This document shows positions 12,283-21,187 of a stretch of DNA of 21,187 nucleotides, in pieces. Numbering within the stretch: position 1 is the stretch's first letter; each line of letters begins with the position of its first letter. A program made the translations under genes and the position numbers. The stretch lies in NCBI GenBank assembly GCA_040143965.1, contig JASJQH010000211.1, positions 1 to 21,187 on the forward strand, given 5' to 3'. Source of the DNA: Basidiobolus ranarum (lineage: Eukaryota; Basidiobolomycota; Basidiobolomycetes; Basidiobolales). The notes below the pieces were generated by a model, which made no database searches, was not told where the DNA came from, and saw nothing but the letters and a program-made list of their open reading frames with translations.

Positions 12283-13034
12283 GGGCTATAAATCTTTCCA
12301 GGGTTGAATCCCACTGTTCACTCCACTCACCAATTTTCACTTGACTCGTAAGAACGAGAGATTATTTTTGTTAGTTTCCTAAAGCCAAGAAAGAACCTAC
12401 AACCATGTTTCAAACTACTTAAAATTTCGTTGGGATAGAGAACTCTTTCCATTTTTCTCTTACTCAAATAATTAGTACTTTCCTTCCCTCCTCACACAAA
12501 AGTTCGCACTCATTTTATATTAATCTCCGTTTATTGCTAACATGAATATATATCTAACCCTGGAATATGGAAAAACTTTACCTCGCATCTCTTTGTGCTC
12601 TTCGAGAGTTATATATCTAGCCAGCATGTCAAGTTTTAGTAGAAGATCGCATCATATGATATGCTCGTTACAAACAAATCCATACGATATTTAAGTTAAA
12701 TGATGAATTATTAATTTCGATGATGTCGTTTTTATGAAATATTGAAAATCCAGTAATTCTATTTGTCCATTGAATTATCCTCTTAATCATGTGCCAAGTT
12801 CGGAAATAGACCGTCCTCATTTGGCAACATCATAATTAACCTTGAAGTGGGATTGGATAGTAACTACTTTACATTATAAATAACTTCATTAAAACTCTAC
12901 GGTAATTAAAGAATGGTGATACAAGAGAATTCTCAATGGGACGTTTCTAATTTTTTTCTCAGCCTTTGTATAGGTCTTTACAAGACTGTTCTTTTACTTC
13001 CACTCGTTTATTCCTTAGTTCATTCAATATACTA
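12283..13034. other. Spacer between Arf and beta-helix genes
   Basis: AT-rich and without a gene. It should hold the Arf 3' end and the promoter of the next gene. TATAAATAA at 12875-12883, about 150 bases before the ATG at 13035, is the best TATA candidate. Confidence 0.45.
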
Positions 13035-14852
13035 ATGACTTACGATTACGCTAACATTAGTAGAAAAAGACGATTTCATTGGTCTGATATATTTTGTATA
13101 TGGTTCAGATGTTGTGATAGTAAGCCTATTGTGAAAAGATGTTGTCAAGTTGGGGTGGTTTTGGCTTTCCTATTCATGTTAAAAGCCGTTTCTTATGGAC
13201 ACTGGCGCTGCTCTGATTCTTTCTGGTGTTCAGCTATATTTCCACCTAAATACCCAGTTCCACATCAAACGCTACAGCCTTCCGGAAATGCTGGACAAAC
13301 AAACCTATTGTCTGTGGATACAAACACTAATATCATTGACTATAAAGCCTTCACTGACCAAGGTGATATTATCCCCGACTACTCTTATGTTGGCTACTAT
13401 AACGGGGAGAAAGAAATTCCCGAGGATATACCAGTTGTAGAGACTTTGGACCCTTCCAACGGAGATGATACCACTAGAATTCAAGAAGCTATCCAAAAAA
13501 TTGCAGCATTACCAATTGATGGAAAAACCAACTATAGGGGTGCCCTGTTTTTGAGTTCAGGTATTTTTACTGTTAGTAAAGTTATCAATATAGGTGCCAG
13601 TGGCATAGTCATTAGAGGAGATAAGGCGGGGAATACTACTATTGTTTCTACGTTTAAAGACCGCCAGTATACTTTCAATGTCGATACCAAAGCCAGATTT
13701 GTTGTAAACCGCAGAAGTCAGACTGCTATCATGCAAAAATACGTTGCTCTAGGTGCCACTAAGGTTCAAGTCACTTCCAAAGATTCCAGGAAATTTGTTG
13801 CTGGAGATACTATCGTGATTGCACGCTATGGTAATTGGGACTGGATCCATGAGATTGGTATGGATACTTTATCTTGGCATGATCCCAATGATAGAAATTC
13901 ATATGATTGGAGGCCTTTCGAACTCTACTCTACTCGGAAGGTGCAGGAGGTAAACAATGATGAGGGAACCATTACTTTTGATGCACCTTTAACTACAAGC
14001 ATCAATCAAAAATGGGGAGGTGGTTGGGTTGCGAAATACTCATACCCAGACAGACTTGAACATGTCGGAGTTGAGTATCTTAATGGGGTGTCTACTTATG
14101 ACGCATCAGTGGTCAAAAAACTTGAAAATGGAGACACCTATTTGGCAGATATGAACCACGCTCTTGGGTTTGTTCTCATTAAAAATTGCGTGAATTGCTG
14201 GGTTCGTACAGTCACCGGTCGTCACTTTGATTATTTCATTACAACCCAGTCGTCTCTACAAGTTACCGTCCAGGATTGTACTTACAGTGAACCAGTCTCA
14301 CCCATTGACGGTGGTTACCGCTATGCTTATTATATGGCGGCGGGTAGTGAAAGAATTCTGTATAAACAATGTCGTGCTACGGATGCCCGACATCCATTTA
14401 TCGTCGGATCTCAAATTACAGGACCTAATGTCTTCCATGATTGTGAATCTACAAGAGACATTGCCACGAGTGGTGAGTTTTATATTTATATTTTCTCCAT
14501 TACCCTTATGTTATGAGCAATTATACTTACCTATCAAATAGAACCTCACATGCGTTGGTCCGTTGGAGGTCTCTTTGATCAAGTCAAGTCCACGATTGCC
14601 GTTCAGTACCGTGGTTATATGGGTAGTGGTCACGGGTGGTCAGGTGCGAACTACATGCTTTGGAACTGTGAAGGGAGTGCCATTGTACAAAAGCCACCTA
14701 CAGCTCAGAATTTTGCCGTTGGTCATGTAGGGGAAAAGTTAAAGCCAGCATTTCAGGGAAAACAAGATGGATGGTATGAGGGTACAGGAAAGCATGTGGA
14801 ACCAGCCAGTCTTTACCAGCAACAATTAAAGGCCAGACTTCAAAAAAAATAA
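13035..14852 (+). CDS. Membrane-anchored right-handed beta-helix (pectate-lyase-fold) protein
   Basis: Two exons (13035-14472, 14542-14852) give 582 residues; joining removes a 69-nt GT-AG intron and yields DIATS-EPHMRW. The frame is open upstream to 12966, but the first ATG is at 13035. The N-terminus is basic and Cys-rich, followed by one hydrophobic segment at about 38-56, so a type II anchor in the secretory pathway or at the cell surface is likely. From about residue 111 the chain matches a beta-helix family I know from bacteria and fungi: DYSYVGYYNGEKEIP, GDDTTRIQEAIQKIAALP, RGALFLSSGIFTVS, INIGASGIVIRGD, then turns with LEHVGVEYL and VTVQDC, and near the end RWSVGGLFD, GHGWSGAN (509-516) and LWNC (519-522). 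The GDDT-x-x-IQ-x-A start is typical of pectate-lyase superfamily beta-helices acting on polysaccharides. I cannot assign the substrate or catalytic residues, so lyase or hydrolase activity is inference. Confidence 0.85.
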
Positions 14853-16453
14853 GCGAAAGGAACTGTAATTGAGCGCCGGATGATCTCAGCCAACCCCTAA
14901 ACTTGTTTCTTTCCAAACTTCAGTTTTGTTTCTTTTTTGATTAATTCAATCCTCATTTCCCACATTGATTATTCACAACTACCAATAACTCACTCATTTT
15001 ACTGCTAATATGTTATTGTACATTTATTCCTTAGTAGCTGAAATAAAGTATTCCCAGCACTCGGATCTCTATATAATCTTATCTGACTATTCAACAATAT
15101 CGGGAATTCTTAACCCTTGTTAGTTTCAAAGCAGAATAAGCTAGATTCTGATCTTTGAATCATCATTAGATGTCGTTCTAGCTGCGAATGCCAAGTTGAA
15201 AACTCATATGAAGAAATTTTTGATGGGCTTTTGCAGAGGAAACCCTAACCCTCTAATTGCTTAGGATTTCCCTCATCCATCACACTAACGCTATGCTTGC
15301 TCAGATATAGGACTCCTGAAACGCTTCGGACCGAGATATCAAAAATAGATTGACGCTGATAGGGCGATCAGGAGATCTATGTATTTTGCCTCTGTCGGGG
15401 GATTGAGAATTTTGATCATGAATCCAGTAAACATAGCCATGCATCCTCTACCATTCATGGTATTTGTAGAGAATAGACAATAGAGATATGAATATACGAA
15501 TGCTACAAATGCACATGCTAACCCTAATTTCACTAGACGACTCATTCTTAACGATCTTAAGGATCACTATACGCCAGAACAATCCAACTGATGAAAGCAA
15601 GATTAGTGACCGGTTGCCATCTAATACGCTTCATTTTGCTCTACTTCTATTGATTCTCTATTCCAGCCATATATTCTTGACTGGATCATATCGATACTCC
15701 GTTCTTTGGAACTATCTGTGATGCTCGTTTCCTTGTCAATGGCGAGTTCCTGGAATGTTTTCTAACCAATATGTACAGATATTGTTTTCAGCTTATTTGT
15801 ACGAGTAAGGAAGCTATCTCGGAGGTTATCCAGAAGGCATCACCCTAATCCACCGCTATTCTATAAAGTAAGATAAGAGTAATATTCTATTACATTCAGC
15901 ATCAATCTCCCCTGTGAATCTGACACCAATAGCTCGTTTGTTTGATAATTAAATATAATTTTGCACACATTTTCACGGCTATAATTTCGACTAACCACGT
16001 TATCTGTAACCCAGTCCCATATCTCCGCTGTCATAAAACAATCGTCAATTTTAAACTAGATCTCTTACGAGGTCGAAACGTAGTCACAACCTTTGATAAG
16101 GCTTGATTTGAATCTAGATACTATTTCAATTGGTTTCAACTAGCAGTGTGGCAGTTAATTTGTATTGCTAGACCATTATCCTTCGTCGAAACCATTCTGT
16201 ATTCTCCTATATATTGCATAGGTTCGACATGTTGCAGTTTGATTTATTCTGCTCATCCATTCATTTCTTTAACAACGTCATTAATTTCGTGTGTGTAGAA
16301 ACCACTCACCTTAACATACATTAATTTATCTTTTCCTCTCCATACTCTTTCCTAAGTGTAGGTTTCCTTCACATCCCCTCGATAATTATTGGAGAATCCC
16401 GGTTCATTTAATTTTTTGCTACGAAACTTCAATCCTATCTATTTTGTGTGAAT
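14853..16453. other. 1.6 kb spacer without a supportable gene
   Basis: It holds the beta-helix 3' end and the promoter of the next gene. Short open runs (for example 15488-15721) show no family features. Two telomere-like CCCTAACCCT units occur at about 15241-15253, too short to be an array. T/C-rich stretches precede the ATG at 16454, as in fungal promoters. Confidence 0.5.
15042..15047 (+). terminator. Possible poly(A) signal of the beta-helix gene
   Basis: AATAAA lies 190 bases after the stop at 14852. It is a candidate only, because fungal 3' ends are weakly defined. Confidence 0.3.
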
Positions 16454-17212
16454 ATGAGAGTTCAAGCTGACCCTCTAGCAATGCAAACACTCAAAGTTGC
16501 CAGGACAAATAACCTGAGCACAGAAGCATTACTCCGCAAAAAAGGCAGTTTCAACATTCCTACTAAAAGAGGAGCCGAACATACTCTCAATATCTCTCAG
16601 CCCATCGATAGTAATTGTCCTACTCTTCCGGTTGCGAATACTCGACCTATGACTGGATTTGAACGCATTATGGCAGCTGCTGGTGCTGACACTGAGACAC
16701 AGCTTATGAGCTTTATAAACGACTATAATGATTTTGAACCTATGCCCAGTCTTATGGCTGGTTCAAGCGGAGGAGATACTTTCGAACTAGATTCCGAAGC
16801 CGGTACAAGAAAACAGAAGGTATCTTTCAATCAAACACTTAGAGGTTATGTTTCAAACAAAGGATCACATTCAAATTACAATCAATCCTTATATATACCT
16901 AAACTGAACTCTACCAAGCCCAGTTTATGCTTCGAAAAGATTTCACCAAACCGTGGGTCACAAAATAGAGAATCGTTGTTGTCCAAAATGCTACAAAATT
17001 ACAACGAAACACCCGAATCCAGAAAAGTTGCCCCCAATAGATGTACCATTAATTCGGTTCGCGAATCGATTCCACTTCGTCTACCACTACCATGCGACAC
17101 TCCTTACGAATCCAGTAGTAAACCGTTCATTAGCCTTCGTGGCATACGTAATGCCTACGTTCCTCAACAAAGATACCAAACCTATTTTGATGAGGTGGTT
17201 CAGATTTGGTAG
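16454..17212 (+). CDS. Hypothetical Ser/Asn/Pro-rich protein with a KVSF motif
   Basis: Single exon, 252 residues from the first ATG; an in-frame GTG two codons upstream is not expected to be used in a fungus. I do not recognise the family. There is no signal peptide or membrane segment. The chain is rich in Ser, Asn, Thr, Pro and Arg and looks mostly disordered. Residues 66-95 (MTGFERIMAAAGADTETQLM onwards) may form short helices. RKQKVSF at 119-125 fits the RVxF-type docking motif for protein phosphatase 1, with basic residues before it, and is followed by NQTLRGYV. The C-terminus has an aromatic tail (RYQTYFDEVVQIW). Codon use resembles the neighbouring genes and the frame is far longer than chance, so it is probably real. 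A regulatory or scaffold role is a guess. Confidence 0.65.
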   Translation: MRVQADPLAMQTLKVARTNNLSTEALLRKKGSFNIPTKRGAEHTLNISQPIDSNCPTLPVANTRPMTGFERIMAAAGADTETQLMSFINDYNDFEPMPSLMAGSSGGDTFELDSEAGTRKQKVSFNQTLRGYVSNKGSHSNYNQSLYIPKLNSTKPSLCFEKISPNRGSQNRESLLSKMLQNYNETPESRKVAPNRCTINSVRESIPLRLPLPCDTPYESSSKPFISLRGIRNAYVPQQRYQTYFDEVVQIW

Positions 17213-18159
17213 TCCACCGACACAACGAGGAACGTAATATATTATCCCATCTCAGCCCTAAATTACAAACACCTACCACAACAATCCTTGTACCTTTAAT
17301 ATGGTTCCTGGCGAAATCTATATATGGTAATTAATAATTCTATCCTCTTTTTTATCACAATACTAGTAGACTATTCATTAGAGTATGTATAACCAAATAA
17401 GAATCTTTCTTCGAAGCGATAGATCTACTTGGCAAGAAATACTTGTAGAGCGGATTTCATTAGCTTGATTCCTGTAATCGTCAGACTATAGGCATTGAAA
17501 CTCGCATAATAAATATGCATCATAGAAGCCCTTGATTCTTAGATATATCTTGATTTAACTTTATAAATAAAATGTACTGTTGTAACTAACATTGCGGGAA
17601 CTGAGGAATTATTAACTGGTTTCTTTAAGTATTTAGCGTTCTTTAAATAAAGCCCCTGATTTCATTACCAAATCATATAGAAATCTCGATGTTTCCAGTA
17701 CTTGGGAATTTCATAAGATAATGGGAATCTGCTCCTTTCTTGTCTTATATTTAAGTCCAATAGGTTAGAATCACAGCAACCCATCTTGATATATAGTATT
17801 ATAGTACATTACTTAGGGATATTTAGTCTGGTGTGTGCTGCATCTGCACTGATGAGAACTCGACCTCAGATATGCACATTGGCAATGTAAGGTAGATCAA
17901 TTTTATTTTCACTACTTTGAAAGAGCTATAAACTGTAACAAGTGTTGAAAAATTACAGTTGAGTATGCAAAATACACATACATCCGAGTTTAGTATATTT
18001 AATATTTATATGTTGAATACTTAAGCCAAAATCATAAAATCTATTGAAGAAACGTTGAGAAAAACCTAAACTTCAAACTGATTCACAGCTCCCCGACCAT
18101 CTTAACATTTTAAAAGCGTTGAAAATAACATAGCTTAAGCATATAGTCATATAGTTAGT
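17213..18159. other. AT-rich spacer
   Basis: No gene is visible. The base composition becomes more AT-rich towards the repeat cluster starting near 18160. Confidence 0.45.
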
Positions 18160-18312
18160 TACCTAAATTTCACCATGTTATTATGAGATCCATGAGGAAT
18201 TTATGCTCAATATTGAGACCAATTTGGAAGTTTGAAGATTACATGATTATCTCAATCTTGTCCAAGAGACCCCAAACTCTATACACATGTTACTGGGACC
18301 TTCCGAAATATA
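18160..18312. repeat. Degraded outer copy of the inverted-repeat unit
   Basis: The part at 18270-18312 (CCCCAAACTC...ACACATGTTACTGGGACCTTCC) resembles the right arm of the palindrome at about 19034-19075 in the same orientation. The upstream part at 18160-18260 resembles 18600-18690 (CATGTT.TT.AT, TCC.TGA, AATTTA, CTCAATA). It is an older, more diverged copy of the same unit. Confidence 0.5.
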
Positions 18313-18316
18313 TTTT

Positions 18317-18557
18317 TTGTTAAAGTACTTGGGAGCCTGTTGAAAGTGGTTTGGAGAATTAGAGAAATTGGTGGTTTTCACTTATCGATTTATTGAGTAG
18401 AAAGTTGACATTTATAGTTTTGTCAAGTTGTAAGCAAACTAGCGTGTAGAATGTGTTAAAAAGGTCTCAGAAACATATGTGCAAAGTTTGGGGCTTCTAA
18501 TACAAGTTATCGAAATCTATATATCTGAGAACTTCCAAGTAAATTCCTCTTGAGAAT
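18317..18557 (+). repeat. Left arm of the inverted repeat
   Basis: Runs from TTGTTAAAG to CTCTTGAGAAT. It pairs with 18970-19212; the outer third is nearly identical, and most mismatches lie in the middle. Confidence 0.85.
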
Positions 18558-18804
18558 AATGGGTAATATCTCAGTGAAGTATAGGATAACTAAATACTAA
18601 GCTACATATGACTATATAGGTGTTTAGGCAATACTAATTTCAACATTTTTCATGTTGTTTTATCTACTTCCTGAAAAAATTTACACTCAATAAATCATTA
18701 AGTGAAAACTACCAATAGTCCTCCAACATTATTGAATTAAAAAAAAGTATTTTTACTTGGATTAAAAATGAAGAAAATTCACCGTATCTTTGTGCTTTTT
18801 GTTG

Positions 18805-18960
18805 TAATGTTTTGGGAGTTGTTGAAAGTGAATTGGAGAACTAGAAGAATTGGTCGTTTTCACTTAACGATTTATTGAGTGTAAGTTAACATTGATAATT
18901 TTATCAGGAAGTAGATAAAACAACGTATTTAATGTGTTAAGAAAGGTCGCAGGAACATGT
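18805..18960 (+). repeat. Inner direct copy of the left arm
   Basis: Shares GGGAG..GTTGAAAGTG, TTGGAGAA, GTTTTCACTTA.CGATTTATTGAGT and AATGTGTTAA with the left arm, at about 75% identity by eye. It is inverted relative to 18645-18730. Confidence 0.7.
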
Positions 18961-18969
18961 ACACAAAAT

Positions 18970-19212
18970 ATTCTCAAGAGGAATTTACTTAGAAGTTCTC
19001 AGATATATAGATTCTTTCAAACCTGTACTAGAAGCACAAAACTTTGCACACATGTTCCTAGGACCTTCCTTGACATATTCTACACGTTAGTTTGTTTACA
19101 TCCTGACAAAAGTATAAATGTCAACTTTCTACTCAATAAATTAACATGTGAAAACCACCAATTTCTCTAATTCTCCAAACCACTTTCAACAGGCTCCCAA
19201 ATACTTTAACAA
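18970..19212 (-). repeat. Right arm of the inverted repeat
   Basis: Reverse-complement match of 18317-18557, from ATTCTCAAGAGG to CTTTAACAA. Beyond the end it continues AACTCCCAG, which resembles the AACAACTCCCAA end of the inner copy, so a further truncated unit may have been joined here. Confidence 0.85.
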
Positions 19213-20230
19213 CTCCCAGTCACATATATATATGGGGAATAATAACTCGAATAGTGGGGCTAATTCTACACCATCACTATATACCAAAATCAGCTGGGCT
19301 TTGCTTGACTTCATTTTCCACTTTTAAGCTCTGATAAAAACGTGCCCAAAACGAATGGCATGTCTGATTTTGTTTAGTTGAGATCCTTGATAAAATACTT
19401 TTGAGTATGGCTAAACCTTACCCATAAGAGCCTCAGAATCAATCAATTCTACGACATTGGCACATATCTTCACGAAGTAGCTTTCTATTTTACACTTATT
19501 ATATAGTTCTCATATACTGAACTAGTGATATGAGAATTGCAAGATTTCTTCTCTAGCTAAGCAATCCGTTCATTTTGAAAGAGTAGTGAATTACTAGCAG
19601 TTGAATGGAAATAGACTTCAGCGGCATTAAGTACGAGCAAACTTCGATTGATAAGCATCATGTTCGTCTGCAACTACAGCAGGATAGTCTAAGCGTTTAT
19701 GTAAACTACTTTTCCTTTTTTTTCCTTGTTTAGTTTAGTAAGTAGTGATAACTTCATCAGGGTTTTAAAATAAGTTATCAAATTGTTTCATCACTGCCAT
19801 TCAACTACCATAAATGTTTTTAGGCAGGATTTGACTGTTGAGGACTGTGAAACGGTTTGTGAAGTATTATGGACAAGATATTCGGCAAGAGAATTCCAGA
19901 TTTGCCATTATTACTGGTGGAGTTTCACGACAAGATGATAATCCCGGACCAACTTACAAAAAAGGAAAATGAGTTCTGAAAAATCCAGATGACGAATAGA
20001 ATTCTGATGTGCAATCAAGTTTACATTAACCATATGAGTATCAGGGCATCCCGATATATATACTTCACAAGGCTTCGATTAAAGGATTGACTGCTTTCTT
20101 ACTAGTACGTGCTAATGATGATTGTTCCGAGTTGAGGCCTTGAACAAGAGCCATGGCTATTAAGATGCATAGTCGGAACAACAAGAGGGAACTTTGTGTA
20201 TCATGTTGTTGGTAATGGGAGAAAAGCTAA
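19213..20230. other. Spacer with broken, gene-like open runs
   Basis: No intact gene. An ATG run at 19605-19700 (32 codons) ends at a good GTAAAC donor. Runs at 19835-19972 and 19869-19979 overlap in two frames and both end in stops. None can be joined with confidence. This could be the 5' part of the candidate relic at 20231-20824, or chance. Confidence 0.35.
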
Positions 20231-20824
20231 CTAGTAAAACAGCATTTTATACAGATCTGCCGGCCTCCTAATGCAGAATACCACCATCTAGAATATGCCA
20301 CAGAAGGATTGATAATGATAGACTGTCGTACGGAATTCGACGTTGATGCCTCATCATACTATACGTTCAGTAGCAAATATCCCAACGTCTTTTTCTGAAT
20401 TGGAAATTACATGATACTCTCCACATCTTGAATGACTCTATTGCAAGAGATGTGCCAGAGCTACATGATTCGCTGGCTAGATTTCGTGGCATGCGTTTTG
20501 ATAGGAAACTACTGTACAAGCAGTGAATTGGTCAGGCTATATGGGCTGAATAAATAAATCATCCCTTTTACCCTTCGATCTCACAATAACCTCAGGTTCA
20601 GGGAAGAACTCGGTCATTATAAGCGTGATAACATCATATTCAAGCGAGCATACCAACCGTATCTACAGAAAAAGAAGCCAATGCCTGGGTATCTACCAAT
20701 TTATACTACTAAACAATTATTCGTAATCTATTTCAGCAATGTATTTTCGTGTATGGCTATGGAATTCAATCTGATTGGGCTGGTTAATGTATCTAATTCG
20801 AACACTCCCCTCCAGAATGATTAG
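20231..20824 (+). pseudogene. Possible frameshifted multi-exon gene remnant, family unknown
   Basis: Three consecutive open runs lie on the same strand: 20231-20398 (55 codons), 20374-20526 (50 codons, another frame) and 20558-20824 (88 codons). The second and third join in frame through a plausible 82-nt GT-AG intron at 20514-20595 (acceptor AATAACCTCAG). The third contains a second possible 48-nt intron at 20689-20736 with a strong branch site (TACTACTAAAC). The first and second runs meet at a T-run around 20390, where a one-base frameshift would join them. No domain was recognised. Open runs of this size also occur by chance, so this is tentative. Confidence 0.2.
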
Positions 20825-20933
20825 CAGAATTGAGTGCCCAAGCAAAATCAAGTGTGACTGGGTGAGTGTGTGAGTGACAGGAAATCCTAGTAACGTGAGG
20901 TGAAAATATTTCAACGGAAAGGTGCAGATTCGA

Positions 20934-20961
20934 TTTTTCTTTTTTTTTCTTCTTTTTTTTT
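20934..20961 (+). promoter_or_regulatory. Pyrimidine tract of the downstream gene's promoter
   Basis: Twenty-eight bases of almost pure T with a few C lie about 180 bases before the ATG at 21142. CT-rich tracts just upstream of transcription starts are common in strongly expressed genes of filamentous fungi. Confidence 0.5.
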
Positions 20962-21029
20962 AATGAAAACGAATTATATACCCATGTTGATATTAATGGC
21001 TAAATGAATAGGAAAGGTCAACTGAATCG

Positions 21030-21067
21030 GAAAAAAAAATCCCTATGTAAAAAGGGAATTTTTTTTC
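21030..21067. other. Hairpin-forming inverted repeat upstream of the last gene
   Basis: Bases 30-44 (G, A-run, TCCCT) pair with 53-67 (AGGGA, T-run, C) of this block, with one mismatch and an 8-base loop. It ends 74 bases before the ATG at 21142, so it lies in the probable 5' leader or core promoter. A role is not shown. Confidence 0.5.
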
Positions 21068-21141
21068 AATTAAATATGATGGAATCTTCCCATTAAGTAA
21101 AATTATTCGCTTCTTGCTTTCCCTCATCCACTACATCAAAA

Positions 21142-21187
21142 ATGGGTTCCAAAGTTACTGATAAATCCACCAAGGCCTCAAAGGTTC
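21142..21187 (+). CDS. Start of a gene cut by the window end
   Basis: ATG with a strong context (CAAAAATGGG) opens a frame that reads MGSKVTDKSTKASKV to the last base. It follows a pyrimidine tract and an AT-rich leader, as expected for a fungal gene. The 15 visible residues are Lys/Ser/Thr-rich and are not enough to name the product. The MGS start could be myristoylated, or could simply be a basic N-terminus. Confidence 0.5.
   Translation, partial: MGSKVTDKSTKASKV

Larger units (their letters stand above)
18317..19212. repeat. Nested inverted repeat (fold-back or MITE-like element)
   Basis: Two arms of about 240 bases, 18317-18557 and 18970-19212, are inverted copies with roughly 90% identity by eye. 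The outer 66 bases differ at only one position (ends TTGTTAAAGTA / TACTTTAACAA). The 412-base centre holds another inverted pair of the same family: a partial copy at about 18645-18730 facing a fuller copy at 18805-18960, which is itself a diverged direct repeat of the left arm. A transcript would fold into a long hairpin. No transposase reading frame, and no target-site duplication next to the arm ends, could be seen. It may be a non-autonomous fold-back transposon or serial duplications of one unit. The short ORF at 18934-19170 is only a reading of the repeat. Confidence 0.85.

Noticed and set aside
12966-13034. Start of the beta-helix gene upstream at 12966
   Set aside because: That codon is TTG; the first in-frame ATG is at 13035, and fungal nuclear genes rarely start at TTG.
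15241-15253. Telomere-like CCCTAACCCT repeat
   Set aside because: Only about two units with flanking unique sequence; not an array and easily due to chance.
16448-16453. GTG start for the 252-residue protein
   Set aside because: An ATG lies two codons downstream and is the expected eukaryotic start.
18934-19170. 78-codon ORF
   Set aside because: It is a translation of the inner copy and right arm of the inverted repeat, not a gene.
19835-20230. Motifs resembling Argonaute (PDLPLLLV in one frame, GTTRGNFVYHVV in another)
   Set aside because: The pieces lie in different frames with stops between them, conserved parts expected between and after them are absent, and the order of further fragments does not fit. 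Short matches like these arise by chance.

Overview
The window looks like nuclear DNA of a filamentous ascomycete (Pezizomycotina), and a Leotiomycete-like source is possible. This rests on a VosA-type velvet regulator, an Arf6/ArfB GTPase with the ascomycete-style N-terminus, short spliceosomal introns (58-107 nt) with fungal branch-point sequences, monocistronic genes with long AT-rich spacers, and moderately AT-rich codon use. There are no bacterial features: no operons, Shine-Dalgarno sites or CRISPR. The species cannot be fixed from this sequence alone. All recognised genes lie on the + strand.

Layout. Positions 1-3278 hold no gene I can support. A six-exon velvet regulator (vosA-like) occupies 3658-5021; one of its introns appears to be of the rare GC-AG class. 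About 4.5 kb without a clear gene follows (5022-9507), containing a G-quadruplex motif and two tiny ORFs with good start contexts. An intronless aquaglyceroporin (9563-10489) has a TATA box 55 bp upstream and, just downstream, a short block that may be a decayed aquaporin relic. A four-exon Arf6-type GTPase is at 11502-12282. A two-exon, membrane-anchored right-handed beta-helix protein is at 13035-14852. A single-exon, Ser/Asn/Pro-rich protein of unknown function with a possible PP1 docking motif is at 16454-17212. A nested cluster of inverted repeats lies at about 18160-19212. A stretch with gene-like but broken reading frames lies at 19605-20824. The start of a further gene, with a pyrimidine-rich promoter, begins at 21142 and runs off the window.

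The genes do not form an obvious pathway or cluster. They are typical scattered fungal genes: a developmental transcription factor, a membrane channel, a trafficking GTPase, a probable cell-surface or secretory carbohydrate-active protein and a hypothetical protein. I found no convincing new multi-gene system. The items most worth checking are the nested palindromic repeat, the mixed selectivity signature of the aquaporin, the membrane-anchored beta-helix protein, the GC-AG intron with three in-frame downstream acceptors in the next intron, and the possible gene or pseudogene at 20231-20824.
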